Positions 45,276-54,608 of a stretch of DNA of 64,000 nt are shown here, piece after piece. The position numbers and the translations under genes are program-made. The notes under the pieces are model-generated. The model searched no databases. It saw only the letters and a list, made by a program, of their open reading frames with translations, and had not been told where the DNA came from. This DNA comes from Fidelibacterota bacterium (lineage in GTDB: Bacteria > Fidelibacterota > Marinisomatia > Marinisomatales > TCS55), in NCBI GenBank assembly GCA_004124385.1, contig SCKN01000002.1, forward strand, positions 62,001 to 126,000, written 5' to 3'. Position 1 is the stretch's first letter. Each line of letters opens with the position of its first letter.

Positions 45276-46601
45276 ATGAGACCTACTTCCCCTCCTAAAA
45301 AACTAAAACGCGTTCTCACTCTGTTGGATGCCACTATGATCAATACGGGTGGAATCATTGGTTCGGGTATTTTCATGGTTCCTGCTACTGTAGCCCTTTA
45401 TGCTCATTCTTCTTCACTTTTTTTCCTGGTATGGATATTAGGCGGAATTGTGAGTCTATTTGGTGCCCTTTCTGTAGCAGAACTAGGTGCTGCCATGCCT
45501 AGGACGGGAGGACAATATGTCTACTTAAGTGAAGCATACGGGCCTATCTGGGGTTATCTCTATGGCTGGTCTGCTGTGGCTGTAATCAATACTGCATCTA
45601 TAGCAGCGGTTGGTGTGGCATTTTCAGAATATCTGGGGTTTTTCTTTCCTATGACAGATGTATCAATTAAAGGAATTGCGGTTGTAATTATAACTATATT
45701 AACAATCATCAACATTATAAATGTGAAATCTGGGGCACGGTTTCAAAATCTTTTCACTTTTACAAAACTCGGTGCAATTTTTGGAATTATCCTCTTGGGT
45801 CTTTTTATGGGTGGTGGAAATGCAGGAAATTTTAAACCCATTTTTTCCGATCTATCATTCACCAGTCTTGTAGGTCCTCTTGGTCTCGCTATGGTGGCTG
45901 TACTTTGGACTTTTGATGGCTGGATCTTTGTTACATATGTTGCCGGGGAGATCAAAAATCCCGGTCGAAATATCCCCTTATCATTAATATTGTGTATGAT
46001 TATTGTTGTATCAGTTTATTTGGCACTCAATTTTGTTCTTGTTTATATATTAGGATTTAATGGTATGATTAACTCTAATCTTGTCATGTCAGATGCAGCT
46101 TCTGTCTTTTTAGGTAAGAGTGGCGCAATTGTTGTCACGGTGATTATTCTAATATCCCTATTAGGAGCTAATAATGGATTTGTACTTACCAGTGCCCGAA
46201 TAAATTATGCTATGGCAAGAGATAATAGATTTTTTAAACAGGCAGCATTTATCCACCCCAAATTTCAATCCCCTGCTAATGCTTTGATAATCCAATGTGT
46301 TTGGGCATGTGTTCTTACATTTACAGGTACATTTAATCAACTAATAACGTACATTATTTTTGCATCCTGGATTTTCTACGGTATGTCTGCCGGGGCGGTG
46401 ATTATTCTCCGGAAGAAAAAACCAGATATGGAACGGCCTTACCAAACACCATTCTATCCGTGGATACCAATCATATTTATTTTATTCGCTATTTTTCTAA
46501 CGGTCAATACCATTTTACAAGCGCCTAGAGATGCGGCCATAGGCACTGGATTAATATTAGCCGGATTGCCCCTCTATTATTATTGGAAAAAAAATGATTG
46601 A
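45276..46601 (+). CDS. APC-family amino acid/polyamine permease
   Basis: A 441-residue protein with about 12 membrane segments. The N-terminal DATMINTGGIIGSGIFMVPA contains the APC GSGIF motif; AMPRTGGQYVYLSEAYGPIWG and WTFDGWIFVTYVAGEIKNPGRNIP are standard blocks. It opens a tight operon with an 8-base overlap to the M20 gene, so the imported substrate is probably processed by the enzymes downstream (M20, ADI-fold hydrolase, GcvT-like, FAD and Rieske oxygenases). The substrate may be an arginine-like, guanidino or methylated amino compound; this is inference. Confidence 0.9.
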   Translation: MRPTSPPKKLKRVLTLLDATMINTGGIIGSGIFMVPATVALYAHSSSLFFLVWILGGIVSLFGALSVAELGAAMPRTGGQYVYLSEAYGPIWGYLYGWSAVAVINTASIAAVGVAFSEYLGFFFPMTDVSIKGIAVVIITILTIINIINVKSGARFQNLFTFTKLGAIFGIILLGLFMGGGNAGNFKPIFSDLSFTSLVGPLGLAMVAVLWTFDGWIFVTYVAGEIKNPGRNIPLSLILCMIIVVSVYLALNFVLVYILGFNGMINSNLVMSDAASVFLGKSGAIVVTVIILISLLGANNGFVLTSARINYAMARDNRFFKQAAFIHPKFQSPANALIIQCVWACVLTFTGTFNQLITYIIFASWIFYGMSAGAVIILRKKKPDMERPYQTPFYPWIPIIFILFAIFLTVNTILQAPRDAAIGTGLILAGLPLYYYWKKND

Positions 46602-47865
46602 CATAAAACATCAAATCGATTCCGCAGTTAATGCTGCTCGTGGGGAAATTGTTTCATACATTCAATCTTTGGTTCAATCTCCCAGTTTAGCCAATGATGA
46701 AGGTTCCGTTCAGAAATTAATTAGCGAAAAACTTGAAACTCTCGGACTTGCACCAGAAAAAGTCCCTGTCTACTTTGACGACTTAAAAAACCACCCTGCT
46801 TTTTGTGATGATGGCTATTCTCCAGACTCCCGATATAATGTTGTTGGGCATTGGAAAAATGATGGCGGTGACAAATCCATCATTCTCAATGGTCATGTAG
46901 ATGTCGTGCCCACCGGTCCTTTGGAACTATGGGATGAATCACCTTGGTCAGGTTCCGTAAATAATAATCGTATTTATGGACGTGGGTCCTGCGATATGAA
47001 AGCGGGATTGGCTTCGGGGATTTTTGCAGTCCAGATTCTTCAGTGTATTGGATTTGAACCCACGGGAAATGTGATGATTCAAAGTGTTGTTGGAGAAGAA
47101 TCCGGTGGTTGCGGGACACTTACAAATATTGTTAAAGGATATACCGCTGATGCAACTATCATCCTGGAGCCTACATCGTTAAAAGTATGTCCCACCCAAT
47201 CGGGAGCCCTTACCTTTCGGTTAAAAGTTCAGGGGAAAGCTACCCATGCGGCTATGCGTTGGGACGGTGTCAGCGCCATTGAAAAATTCCATTTGATTCA
47301 TCAATCAATTTTGAAATTTGAAAAAGAACGGCATCAATCGTTCGATATAAAATATTATGAATTCAAAGATCGTGTGGCACCCATAAATATTGGAACCATT
47401 AAAGGCGGAGAATGGCATTCCACCGTACCGGAATCTGTTGTTGTAGAAGGACGTTTGGGCGTTTTCCCAGGTGAGTCAGCGCAGGACGCACGAGATGCAT
47501 TCGAGACCCACCTTCAAACTATTTCAGAAACGGACGATTGGCTGAAAGAGAATCTTCCCATAGTGGAATGGTTTGAAGGGCAATTTGAATCGGGGAAAAC
47601 TGATATAAATCATCCGCTCATACAATCACTTTCAGATTGTTATCATCAAACAACCGGTGATGCACCTATAATTGAGGGTGTGACTTACGGATCTGACTTG
47701 CGACTCTTCACAAATCATGCCCATATTCCCGCCGTTCTATTTGGTCCGGGAGATGTCCGTTTGGCTCATGCGGCCAACGAATATGTAGAAATTGATGAGG
47801 TAATCACAACTGTGAAAATTATTGCAAATATGATTGTGGCTTGGTGTGGAAGCTCCCATGAATAA
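46594..47865 (+). CDS. M20-family deacylase/peptidase (ArgE/DapE type)
   Basis: A 423-residue zinc peptidase. LNGHVDVVPTGP, ELWDESPWSGSVNNNRIYGRGSCDMKAGLASG in short parts (GRGSCDMKAG), VVGEESGGCGTL and VTYGSDLRLF hold the metal-binding His, Asp, Glu and the EE dyad. It is closest to acetylornithine deacetylase/succinyl-DAP desuccinylase-like proteins, so it should hydrolyse an N-acyl (or carbamoyl) amide bond. Overlaps of 8 bases with both neighbours place it in the operon. It may deacylate or de-carbamoylate the imported compound. Confidence 0.87.
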   Translation: MIDIKHQIDSAVNAARGEIVSYIQSLVQSPSLANDEGSVQKLISEKLETLGLAPEKVPVYFDDLKNHPAFCDDGYSPDSRYNVVGHWKNDGGDKSIILNGHVDVVPTGPLELWDESPWSGSVNNNRIYGRGSCDMKAGLASGIFAVQILQCIGFEPTGNVMIQSVVGEESGGCGTLTNIVKGYTADATIILEPTSLKVCPTQSGALTFRLKVQGKATHAAMRWDGVSAIEKFHLIHQSILKFEKERHQSFDIKYYEFKDRVAPINIGTIKGGEWHSTVPESVVVEGRLGVFPGESAQDARDAFETHLQTISETDDWLKENLPIVEWFEGQFESGKTDINHPLIQSLSDCYHQTTGDAPIIEGVTYGSDLRLFTNHAHIPAVLFGPGDVRLAHAANEYVEIDEVITTVKIIANMIVAWCGSSHE

Positions 47866-48745
47866 AAATTTCGGCTGCCAGAGTATGGTGGACCCTATCA
47901 AACGGATTTTAATCAAACACCCCAAAGACGCATATCAAAATCAATCCAAGGTTGATCAAGAATCACCACAACTAAATTATTTCGGTGTACCTGATTTTGA
48001 AAAAGCAATTTCCGATTATGATAAATTCGTGGAATTCTTGGAATCATGTGTTATAGAAATTCATTTTTTACCTGCAAAGGATACCACTTCTTTAGATTCA
48101 GTTTACACCCATGATCCTTGTGTTGTTTCCAATGGTGGTGTCATTCTTTGCACTATGGGCAAGGATGCCCGGGTGCCCGAATCAAAAGCCGTGGAAGCCT
48201 ACTTTGATTCCATTGGCGTTCCAATTCTCGGGCGCATTGAATTACCCGGGGCTTTAGAAGGTGGCGATGTCGTTTGGATCGATGAACGTACCGTGGCTGT
48301 TGGGGAAGGTTATCGTACCAATGCTGAAGGTATTCGCCAATTCAAAGCATTATTAGGTCAACACGTGGATAAAGTGATTACCGTCCCGCTGCCCCATTGG
48401 ACCGGGCCTGCAGATTGTCTCCATCTCATGAGCAATATTTCTCCAATTGACCATGATGTGTATTTGGTGTATTCCAGATTGCTCCCCGTTTCATTTCGGC
48501 AATATCTTCTCGACAGACAAATTAAACTTATAGAAGTCCCGGATGAAGAATATGAGTCAATGGGATGTAACGTATTGGCTGTAGCACCACGAAAAGTGAT
48601 CATGATAGCTAGCAACCCCATTACGCAACAACGATTGGAAACGGAAGGTGTGGATGTCCATACCTACGATGGATCAGAAATATCAATCAAAGGTGCTGGC
48701 GGCCCCACTTGTTTAACACGACCATTTTTGAGATTAGTAGAATGA
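47858..48745 (+). CDS. Arginine-deiminase-fold hydrolase (DDAH-like amidinohydrolase)
   Basis: A 295-residue guanidino-modifying enzyme fold protein; I use the ATG at 47858 (an upstream frame start is less likely). Catalytic residues of the superfamily are in place: D86 (YTHDPCVV), E134-GGD137 (LEGGDVVW), H189 (CLHLMSN) and C285 (GGPTCLTRPF). Members are dimethylarginine dimethylaminohydrolase, arginine deiminase and amidinotransferases; it is closest in length to DDAH. It would hydrolyse a guanidine C-N bond, releasing an amine and a ureido product. It overlaps the M20 gene by 8 bases and the next gene by 4. Substrate is not proven. Confidence 0.85.
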   Translation: MNKNFGCQSMVDPIKRILIKHPKDAYQNQSKVDQESPQLNYFGVPDFEKAISDYDKFVEFLESCVIEIHFLPAKDTTSLDSVYTHDPCVVSNGGVILCTMGKDARVPESKAVEAYFDSIGVPILGRIELPGALEGGDVVWIDERTVAVGEGYRTNAEGIRQFKALLGQHVDKVITVPLPHWTGPADCLHLMSNISPIDHDVYLVYSRLLPVSFRQYLLDRQIKLIEVPDEEYESMGCNVLAVAPRKVIMIASNPITQQRLETEGVDVHTYDGSEISIKGAGGPTCLTRPFLRLVE

Positions 48746-49971
48746 GTTACAACAATCCGTTCACAGCAGAAACACAACTCAAATTATCTCCATTTTTTGA
48801 GCGCACATCTAAACTGAATGAATCCCAGGAATGGCGACGTTGGTCTGGCTATCTTGCGGCCACCCAATACGAACTTACCCATGATAATGAATATTTTGCT
48901 ATTCGCACCAAGGCTGCACTTTTGGATATTACACCTTTATACAAATACATTATTGAAGGTCCTGATGCGCAACGTTTTCTGGATCGATTGGTGACACGGA
49001 ATATTAAAATCTGCAAAGTGGGACAAGTCATGTACACGCCCTGGTGCGATGAAGACGGTAAACAAATTGATGATGGCACAGTCCAAAGATTATCGGAAAA
49101 TAAATTCCGCATCACCAGTGCCGAGCCCAATTTAGAATGGCTTGACACCAACGCTGCAGGAATGGAATTATCCGTTTCAGACGATTCCAAAACGACTGCC
49201 AGTCTTGCATTGCAAGGACCTAATTCCCGAACCATTTTGAATATTATCGCAAGCGAATCTTTGGATAGTCTAAAATTCTTTTGGATGACGGACACACATT
49301 TTGGTGATATTCCCGTTTCAATTTCCCGTACGGGATACACGGGTGATTTAGGATACGAAATTTGGATGGATCCGAAAGATGCATTGGATGTTTGGGATCT
49401 GCTTTTAGAAAAAGGAAAACCTTACGGCATTACGCCTACAGGTCTTCAAGCGTTAGACATTGCCCGAATTGAAGCGGGGCTCATCCTGCTTGATATTGAT
49501 TATATATCCACGCGCCACGCCATAATTGAATCGAGAAAATCTTCTCCCTACGAACTTGGGTTGGGCTGGGCTGTGAAATTGAAGAAAAAAGATTTTATTG
49601 GGAAAAAAGCATTGGCAGCAGAACAAGCCCGGGGACCGGAATGGGAATTTGTAGGCATCGAAATTGAGTGGAATGAACTGGAAAACCATTATAGAAAAGT
49701 TGGTCTTCCGCCCAGACTCCCAGGCACAGCATGGCGAACCAGTACGCCTTTGTACAAAGGGAATGAGCAAGTGGGGTATGCTACAAGCGGTACCTGGTCA
49801 CCCATCTTAAAAAGATATATTGCATTGGCTCATGTAAAAGCTGAATATGCTAAAGAAAACACACAATTGGATTTCGAATTGAAAGTAGAACATTTTAGAA
49901 AACTCACCCCGGCACGAATCGTAAAAACGCCCTTTTTTGATCCGGAAAGGAAACGCTCATGTCCACAGTAA
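48742..49971 (+). CDS. GcvT-like folate-dependent aminomethyltransferase
   Basis: A protein of about 409 residues, starting at the ATG at 48742 in an ATGA overlap. It shows the three-domain GcvT/dimethylglycine-dehydrogenase C-terminal fold: ALLDITPLYKYIIEGPDAQRFL, then SISRTGYTGDLGYEIWM (the RTGYTGExGYE signature), then GLQALDIARIEAG with KKDFIGKKAL. These bind tetrahydrofolate and move a one-carbon unit from an N-methyl or aminomethyl group. It is not in a glycine cleavage operon: no gcvH or gcvP nearby. Together with the FAD oxidoreductases and Rieske protein it fits demethylation of a methylated amine. Confidence 0.87.
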   Translation: MSYNNPFTAETQLKLSPFFERTSKLNESQEWRRWSGYLAATQYELTHDNEYFAIRTKAALLDITPLYKYIIEGPDAQRFLDRLVTRNIKICKVGQVMYTPWCDEDGKQIDDGTVQRLSENKFRITSAEPNLEWLDTNAAGMELSVSDDSKTTASLALQGPNSRTILNIIASESLDSLKFFWMTDTHFGDIPVSISRTGYTGDLGYEIWMDPKDALDVWDLLLEKGKPYGITPTGLQALDIARIEAGLILLDIDYISTRHAIIESRKSSPYELGLGWAVKLKKKDFIGKKALAAEQARGPEWEFVGIEIEWNELENHYRKVGLPPRLPGTAWRTSTPLYKGNEQVGYATSGTWSPILKRYIALAHVKAEYAKENTQLDFELKVEHFRKLTPARIVKTPFFDPERKRSCPQ

Positions 49972-51542
49972 ATAAATACGATGCCATTGTCATTGGTGGT
50001 GGACATAATGGCCTGACGGCTGCGGCATATTTGAGTCGCGCTGGGAAAAAAGTTCTGGTGTTAGAACGACGATATATTCTGGGCGGTGCTGCTGTTACGG
50101 AAGAAATTTATCCCGGATTCAAATTTTCGGTCTGCTCTTATGTAGTGAGTCTTATGAAGCCCAATGTGATGCGGGAGTTGATGTTGCCCAAATTCGGATT
50201 AGAGCTGCTTCCGTTGGAAAGCACATTCACACCTTTGGATAATGATTATTTGCTGCGAACCGCAGACGCCGATCAAACCTATCGTGAAATTGCACGTCAT
50301 TCTCGAAAAGATGCTGAAACATATATGCGCTTTGGCCCAGCCATGGGGCAGATCGGCATGGCAGTGCGTCCCATATTAGAAACAGTGGCTCCCAACGCCA
50401 TTCGTCCCAGCTTGTCTGATATGGGCGCCATGAAAAAATTATTAGATCATTTTAAATCCTTGAGCAGTGAACAATTTGAATATTTGACCAAACTAATGAC
50501 CATGAGTTCTGCGGACTTTTTGGATGAATGGTTCGAGTTCGAGCCCCTGAAAGCATCCATGTCCGCCAGTGGAATTATTGGCACATTCATGGGTCCACGC
50601 TCTCCCGGTTCGGCTTATGTGATGCTGCACCATTATATGGGCGATATTGATGGAGCTTTCCGCGCATGGGGATTTCAGCGGGGCGGCACCGGCGCTGTGA
50701 GCATGGCTATCGCCCGTTCCGCAGAACATTTCGGCGCTGATATAATGACGGAAGCATCGGTGGAAAAAGTGATCGTCAAAAATGGTCGCGCTGTGGGTGT
50801 GGCCCTGGAAAATGGCGATGAATACTGTTCGGATATTGTTATTTCCGGCTTGGATCCAAAACTAACCTTTTTAAAAATGGTGGACGAGAGTGATCTACCT
50901 TCAGATTTTGTGACCGATATAAAAAACTTCCGTATTCGTGGATCATCTGGGAAAGTGAACTTGGCATTGGATGCTCTCCCGAACTTTACCTGTCTGCCCG
51001 GCGATGGTCACCATCTGCGGGGTGCCATTTCAATCAGCCCCAGTTATGATCATTTAGAGCGGGCTTATGACGACGCCAAGTATGGCAATTTTTCTCAAGA
51101 ACCCTATATGGATATTATTCTGCCATCGGTTATAGATCCGGATATGGCGCCACCGGGGAAACACGTCATGTCATGTTTTGTTCAGTATGCGCCTTACGAT
51201 ATAAAAGGTGGCTGGAACGATCAGAAACGTGAAGCATTCGGGGATGTTGTAATAAATACTATCGCCCGTTATGCTCCCAATATCAAAGATATTATTCTAC
51301 ACCGGCAAGTATTGACACCGGCAGATCTGGAATCCATATTTGGTTTGACGGAAGGTAATATATTTCATGGTGAACTTTCACTACAGCAACTGTTTACCAT
51401 GCGACCGGCCGTAAAATGGGCCGATTATACAACACCAATTAAGAATTATTATCAATGTGGTTCGGGAACGCACCCCGGCGGCGGAATTACCGGATCACCT
51501 GGCGAAATGGCTGCTAAAAAGATATTAGGAATTTGGTCATGA
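49959..51542 (+). CDS. FAD-dependent oxidoreductase, PYROXD2/CrtI-like (paralogue 1)
   Basis: A 527-residue flavoprotein. The N-terminal DAIVIGGGHNGLTAAAYLSR is the FAD dinucleotide-binding fold and LERRYILGGAAVTEEIYPGF is the second FAD contact. The C-terminus has the CGSGTHPGGGITGSPGEMAA block. These mark PYROXD2-like relatives of phytoene desaturase/retinol reductase. A ribosome-binding site (aaagga) precedes the ATG. It is the first of two tandem paralogues. Substrate unknown; within this operon oxidation of a C-N or C-C bond of the imported compound is plausible. Confidence 0.88.
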   Translation: MSTVNKYDAIVIGGGHNGLTAAAYLSRAGKKVLVLERRYILGGAAVTEEIYPGFKFSVCSYVVSLMKPNVMRELMLPKFGLELLPLESTFTPLDNDYLLRTADADQTYREIARHSRKDAETYMRFGPAMGQIGMAVRPILETVAPNAIRPSLSDMGAMKKLLDHFKSLSSEQFEYLTKLMTMSSADFLDEWFEFEPLKASMSASGIIGTFMGPRSPGSAYVMLHHYMGDIDGAFRAWGFQRGGTGAVSMAIARSAEHFGADIMTEASVEKVIVKNGRAVGVALENGDEYCSDIVISGLDPKLTFLKMVDESDLPSDFVTDIKNFRIRGSSGKVNLALDALPNFTCLPGDGHHLRGAISISPSYDHLERAYDDAKYGNFSQEPYMDIILPSVIDPDMAPPGKHVMSCFVQYAPYDIKGGWNDQKREAFGDVVINTIARYAPNIKDIILHRQVLTPADLESIFGLTEGNIFHGELSLQQLFTMRPAVKWADYTTPIKNYYQCGSGTHPGGGITGSPGEMAAKKILGIWS

Positions 51543-53104
51543 GCCAGTTTGATATTATCGTCATTGGCGGTGGATTAAACAGTTTGATTACCGCATCCAT
51601 TTTAGGCCAATCGGGGGGGGAAGTTTTACTCTTTGAAACAAGAGATCAAGTTGGCGGTTTGGCATCCACTTCCGAGTTTGCACCGGGATTCAAATGCAAT
51701 GTGATCAACGATGTTGTAAAATGGATCGATCCCCGAGTCATGAAACAATTGAATCTTGAGTCTCACGGATTGGAGCTTCACTCTCCTGATATAGTCCGAA
51801 TTGCGTTGGACACTCAAGGCCAGCATATTGTATTTCATCGTGACCCGAATGAAACGGCAGGTTCCATTGCCAACCATTCAGAAAAAGATGCAAAGGTGTG
51901 GAAACAGTTCACGGAATACATTGATAAACTGACTCACTTTTTAGAAAAACTCTATGAATTGACACCCCCCAAATTGCCCAACATCGGATTAAAAGAAGCA
52001 TTCTCCATGCGCTCAATGTTATCCCCTATCCGGAAACACGGCACCCGTGGTTTGGTAGATTTTATGCGGGTAGCACCTATGATGATGCCGGAGTTGGTTG
52101 ACGAGTGGTTCGAAAATGAATTACTCCGGGCCGCCATTTCTACAGCAGGAATTCACCATCTTTCATTTGGTCCATTCGCTGCAGCTACAGGACTAAATCT
52201 TTTGCATCAGCACGTCCATAGTAAAGGCGTATTTCACAATGTACAATTTGTAAAAGGCGGGACGAGTGAATTGGCAAATGCTGTAAAACTATCCGCTGAA
52301 TCTGTAAATGTAGAAATTCGAACAAATTCAAAAGTCTGTGCCATCAATGTGGAAAACGGTGTTTGCAACGGTGTGACCTTGGAAAGTAGCGAAACAATTC
52401 AAGCAGACCAAGTCGTATCCGGATTAGACCCCCGGAATACCTTTATTAATTTGGTGGGACCATCAAAACTGAATCCAACTTTTGCAACCCAACTACGAAA
52501 TATTAAATACCGAGGCAGCACAGCCCGGATTCATTTTGCTTTAAATGGATTGCCAAAAATAAACGGTATTCAAGAAGATCAAATGGGCATGATTTTTTCC
52601 GCCAGCCCTTCTATTGAATATTTAGAACGAACGTCTGATTCAGTAAAGTATGGTCGCATGGCAGAAAACCCTTATGTGGAATTCACCATACCAACGGTAA
52701 TAAACCCTGAGTTTTCGCCGGTAGGAAAGCATGTTCTTTCCGCCTCAGTTCAATATGCGCCCTATCATCTACGGGGAATGAATTGGTCCAAAGAATTAAA
52801 AGACCAATTGAAAAATAATGTGATTCAGGTTTTAGAGAATTATGCTCCCGGGATTTCATCACTGATTGAATCGTCATCCGTACTTTCCCCTATGGATTTA
52901 GAAAGCCAATTTGGACTCACAGAAGGAAATTTGAATCATGGAGAAATGACTTTGGATCAATTCATGTTTATGCGACCCACCATAAGTACAGCCCAATATA
53001 AATCACCCATTGAGAATTTATATCTCTGTGGACCGGGAACACATCCCGGGGGCGGACTCCATGGAACCAATGGGTTTAATGCAGCAAGGGAAATATTAAA
53101 GTGA
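51539..53104 (+). CDS. FAD-dependent oxidoreductase, PYROXD2/CrtI-like (paralogue 2)
   Basis: A protein of about 521 residues, starting at ATG 51539 in an ATGA overlap with paralogue 1. It has the same plan: DIIVIGGGLNSLITASILGQ, VGGLASTSEFAPGFKCNVIN, and the C-terminal CGPGTHPGGGLHGTNGFNAA. It resembles its neighbour throughout (e.g. GLTEGN...HGE, MRP, C-terminal motif), indicating an old tandem duplication. A run of eight G (51613-51620) in its N-terminal part is a slippage-prone site but keeps the frame in this sequence. The pair may form a heteromer or act at successive steps. Confidence 0.87.
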   Translation: MSQFDIIVIGGGLNSLITASILGQSGGEVLLFETRDQVGGLASTSEFAPGFKCNVINDVVKWIDPRVMKQLNLESHGLELHSPDIVRIALDTQGQHIVFHRDPNETAGSIANHSEKDAKVWKQFTEYIDKLTHFLEKLYELTPPKLPNIGLKEAFSMRSMLSPIRKHGTRGLVDFMRVAPMMMPELVDEWFENELLRAAISTAGIHHLSFGPFAAATGLNLLHQHVHSKGVFHNVQFVKGGTSELANAVKLSAESVNVEIRTNSKVCAINVENGVCNGVTLESSETIQADQVVSGLDPRNTFINLVGPSKLNPTFATQLRNIKYRGSTARIHFALNGLPKINGIQEDQMGMIFSASPSIEYLERTSDSVKYGRMAENPYVEFTIPTVINPEFSPVGKHVLSASVQYAPYHLRGMNWSKELKDQLKNNVIQVLENYAPGISSLIESSSVLSPMDLESQFGLTEGNLNHGEMTLDQFMFMRPTISTAQYKSPIENLYLCGPGTHPGGGLHGTNGFNAAREILK

Positions 53105-53475
53105 ATGTTGAAATAAACTTACACGACCAAATAAATGAAGATGAAGTTCTGGCGTTATATGGCGCAAATGAATGGTCGTCTGCCAAAAAACTCAAGCAAT
53201 TAATGGCTGCGCTACGGAATTTCCATTTGTTGGTGACGGCTCGAATCTCCGATGGCCATTTGGTGGTGTATTATCCCCATATGTCAGATCATCCGGATTT
53301 TCAGGGACAGGGCATTGGCCGGAAAATGATGGTTGCATTTCAAGAAAAATATTCTGATTTTCGCCAGCAAGCATTGATTGCCGATGGAGATGCAGTGAAA
53401 TTTTATAAATCAATGGGTTTTGAAAGAGCTGGCAAAACAGAACCCATGTGGATTTACGATGAGGATGATCATTAA
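53101..53475 (+). CDS. GNAT-family N-acetyltransferase (short)
   Basis: A 124-residue acetyltransferase beginning at GTG in a 4-base overlap with the FAD gene. YYPHMSDHPDFQGQGIGRKMM contains the motif A pyrophosphate loop (QGQGIGRKM), and ALIADGDAVKFYKSMGFERAG is motif B. It would acetylate an amine using acetyl-CoA; the acceptor may be an intermediate of the operon's pathway. Its first 40 residues are poorly matched to GNAT proteins I know. Confidence 0.82.
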   Translation: MNVEINLHDQINEDEVLALYGANEWSSAKKLKQLMAALRNFHLLVTARISDGHLVVYYPHMSDHPDFQGQGIGRKMMVAFQEKYSDFRQQALIADGDAVKFYKSMGFERAGKTEPMWIYDEDDH

Positions 53476-54591
53476 ATGAAATTTAAAATAACAGCAGAAA
53501 CTCTGGAACCGGGTGCTCATACATTAGAGCGGAAATATTATACCTGTCAAAATATTCTCCATAAGGAATATGAAAACCTTTTCCTGAATAATTGGATCTG
53601 CGCCGGGCGCTCATTGGACTTTGCAGAAAATGGACAATATAAAGTGATCAATATTGGCAAAGAGAGCATTATTATCCTACGGGATGAAAACGGAGAATTG
53701 AAAGCACATTTTAATGTATGCCGCCACCGTGGAACGCGGATTTGTAAAAATGAATCGGGACAATTTTCAAAATCCATTCAATGCGGTTACCATGGCTGGA
53801 CTTATAACTTAAAAGGTAAACTAATTGGCGCTCCACATATGGATTCAGTGGATGGATTCGATAAAAAAGATTACCCGCTTCATTCGGTACCGCTGGCAGA
53901 ATGGGAAGGATTTATTTTTATCAATTTGTCTGATGAACCGGAAGACTTCGATTCTGTTTTTGCGCCTTTAAAAGATCGTTTTAGCCCCTGGAATATTTCT
54001 AATTTGGTTATTCAGAAAACTATCAAGTACAACGTAAAAGGTAACTGGAAATTAGTTGTCCAAAATTATTGCGAATGTTACCACTGCCCTATTCTTCATC
54101 CCGAACTGGCTGCCATTCACAATTATATGGGCGGCAGAAATGATCTTCACGAAGGTCCTTTTTTAGGTGGTTATATGGATTTCAATGATGACAAAGACAG
54201 TATCACCGCTAGCGGTGAATTATGTTGCCCGCCATTAAGTGGTATAACAGATAAAAACTTAAACCGAGTGTATTATTATGCCATTTTCCCCAATATGCTT
54301 TTGAGTCTCCACCCGGAATATGTTATGTATCACACGGTTTGGCCAAATGGCGTAGATAAATGTAAAGTTACCTGTTTCTGGCTCTTTTCAAAAGACGTTG
54401 TGGAATCCGGGAAGTATAAACCACAAGATGCCATCGATTTCTGGGATATGACTAATAAACAGGATTGGTACATATCAGAATTATCTCAATTGGGAATCCA
54501 GTCTAAAAAATATTCCCCTGCTCCATATTCAGGACAGGAAAGTTTGCTCGCTGCTTTTGATAAATATTATTTGAGCGAACTTAATAAATAA
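53476..54591 (+). CDS. Rieske-type ring-hydroxylating/demethylating oxygenase, alpha subunit
   Basis: A 371-residue protein. The Rieske cluster is CRHRGTRIC (C82, H84) and CGYHGW (C103, H106). The mononuclear-iron site is in NYCECYHCPILHPEL (E200, H203, H208). The size and the final short domain match GbcA/CntA-like oxygenases that act on quaternary amines, rather than aromatic dioxygenases. Reductase and ferredoxin partners are not in the operon. It abuts the GNAT gene with no gap and ends the operon opposite the ALDH gene. Substrate unknown; demethylation or N-dealkylation is a reasonable guess. Confidence 0.88.
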   Translation: MKFKITAETLEPGAHTLERKYYTCQNILHKEYENLFLNNWICAGRSLDFAENGQYKVINIGKESIIILRDENGELKAHFNVCRHRGTRICKNESGQFSKSIQCGYHGWTYNLKGKLIGAPHMDSVDGFDKKDYPLHSVPLAEWEGFIFINLSDEPEDFDSVFAPLKDRFSPWNISNLVIQKTIKYNVKGNWKLVVQNYCECYHCPILHPELAAIHNYMGGRNDLHEGPFLGGYMDFNDDKDSITASGELCCPPLSGITDKNLNRVYYYAIFPNMLLSLHPEYVMYHTVWPNGVDKCKVTCFWLFSKDVVESGKYKPQDAIDFWDMTNKQDWYISELSQLGIQSKKYSPAPYSGQESLLAAFDKYYLSELNK

Positions 54592-54608
54592 TCGATCCAG
54601 TTTAAAAT

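Noticed and set aside
47834-47857. Upstream extension of the DDAH-like gene
   Set aside because: It would overlap the M20 gene further, and the ATG at 47858 matches the normal family start.
48709-48741. Upstream extension of the GcvT-like gene
   Set aside because: The early codons are not conserved-looking, and the ATGA overlap at 48742 gives a better start.
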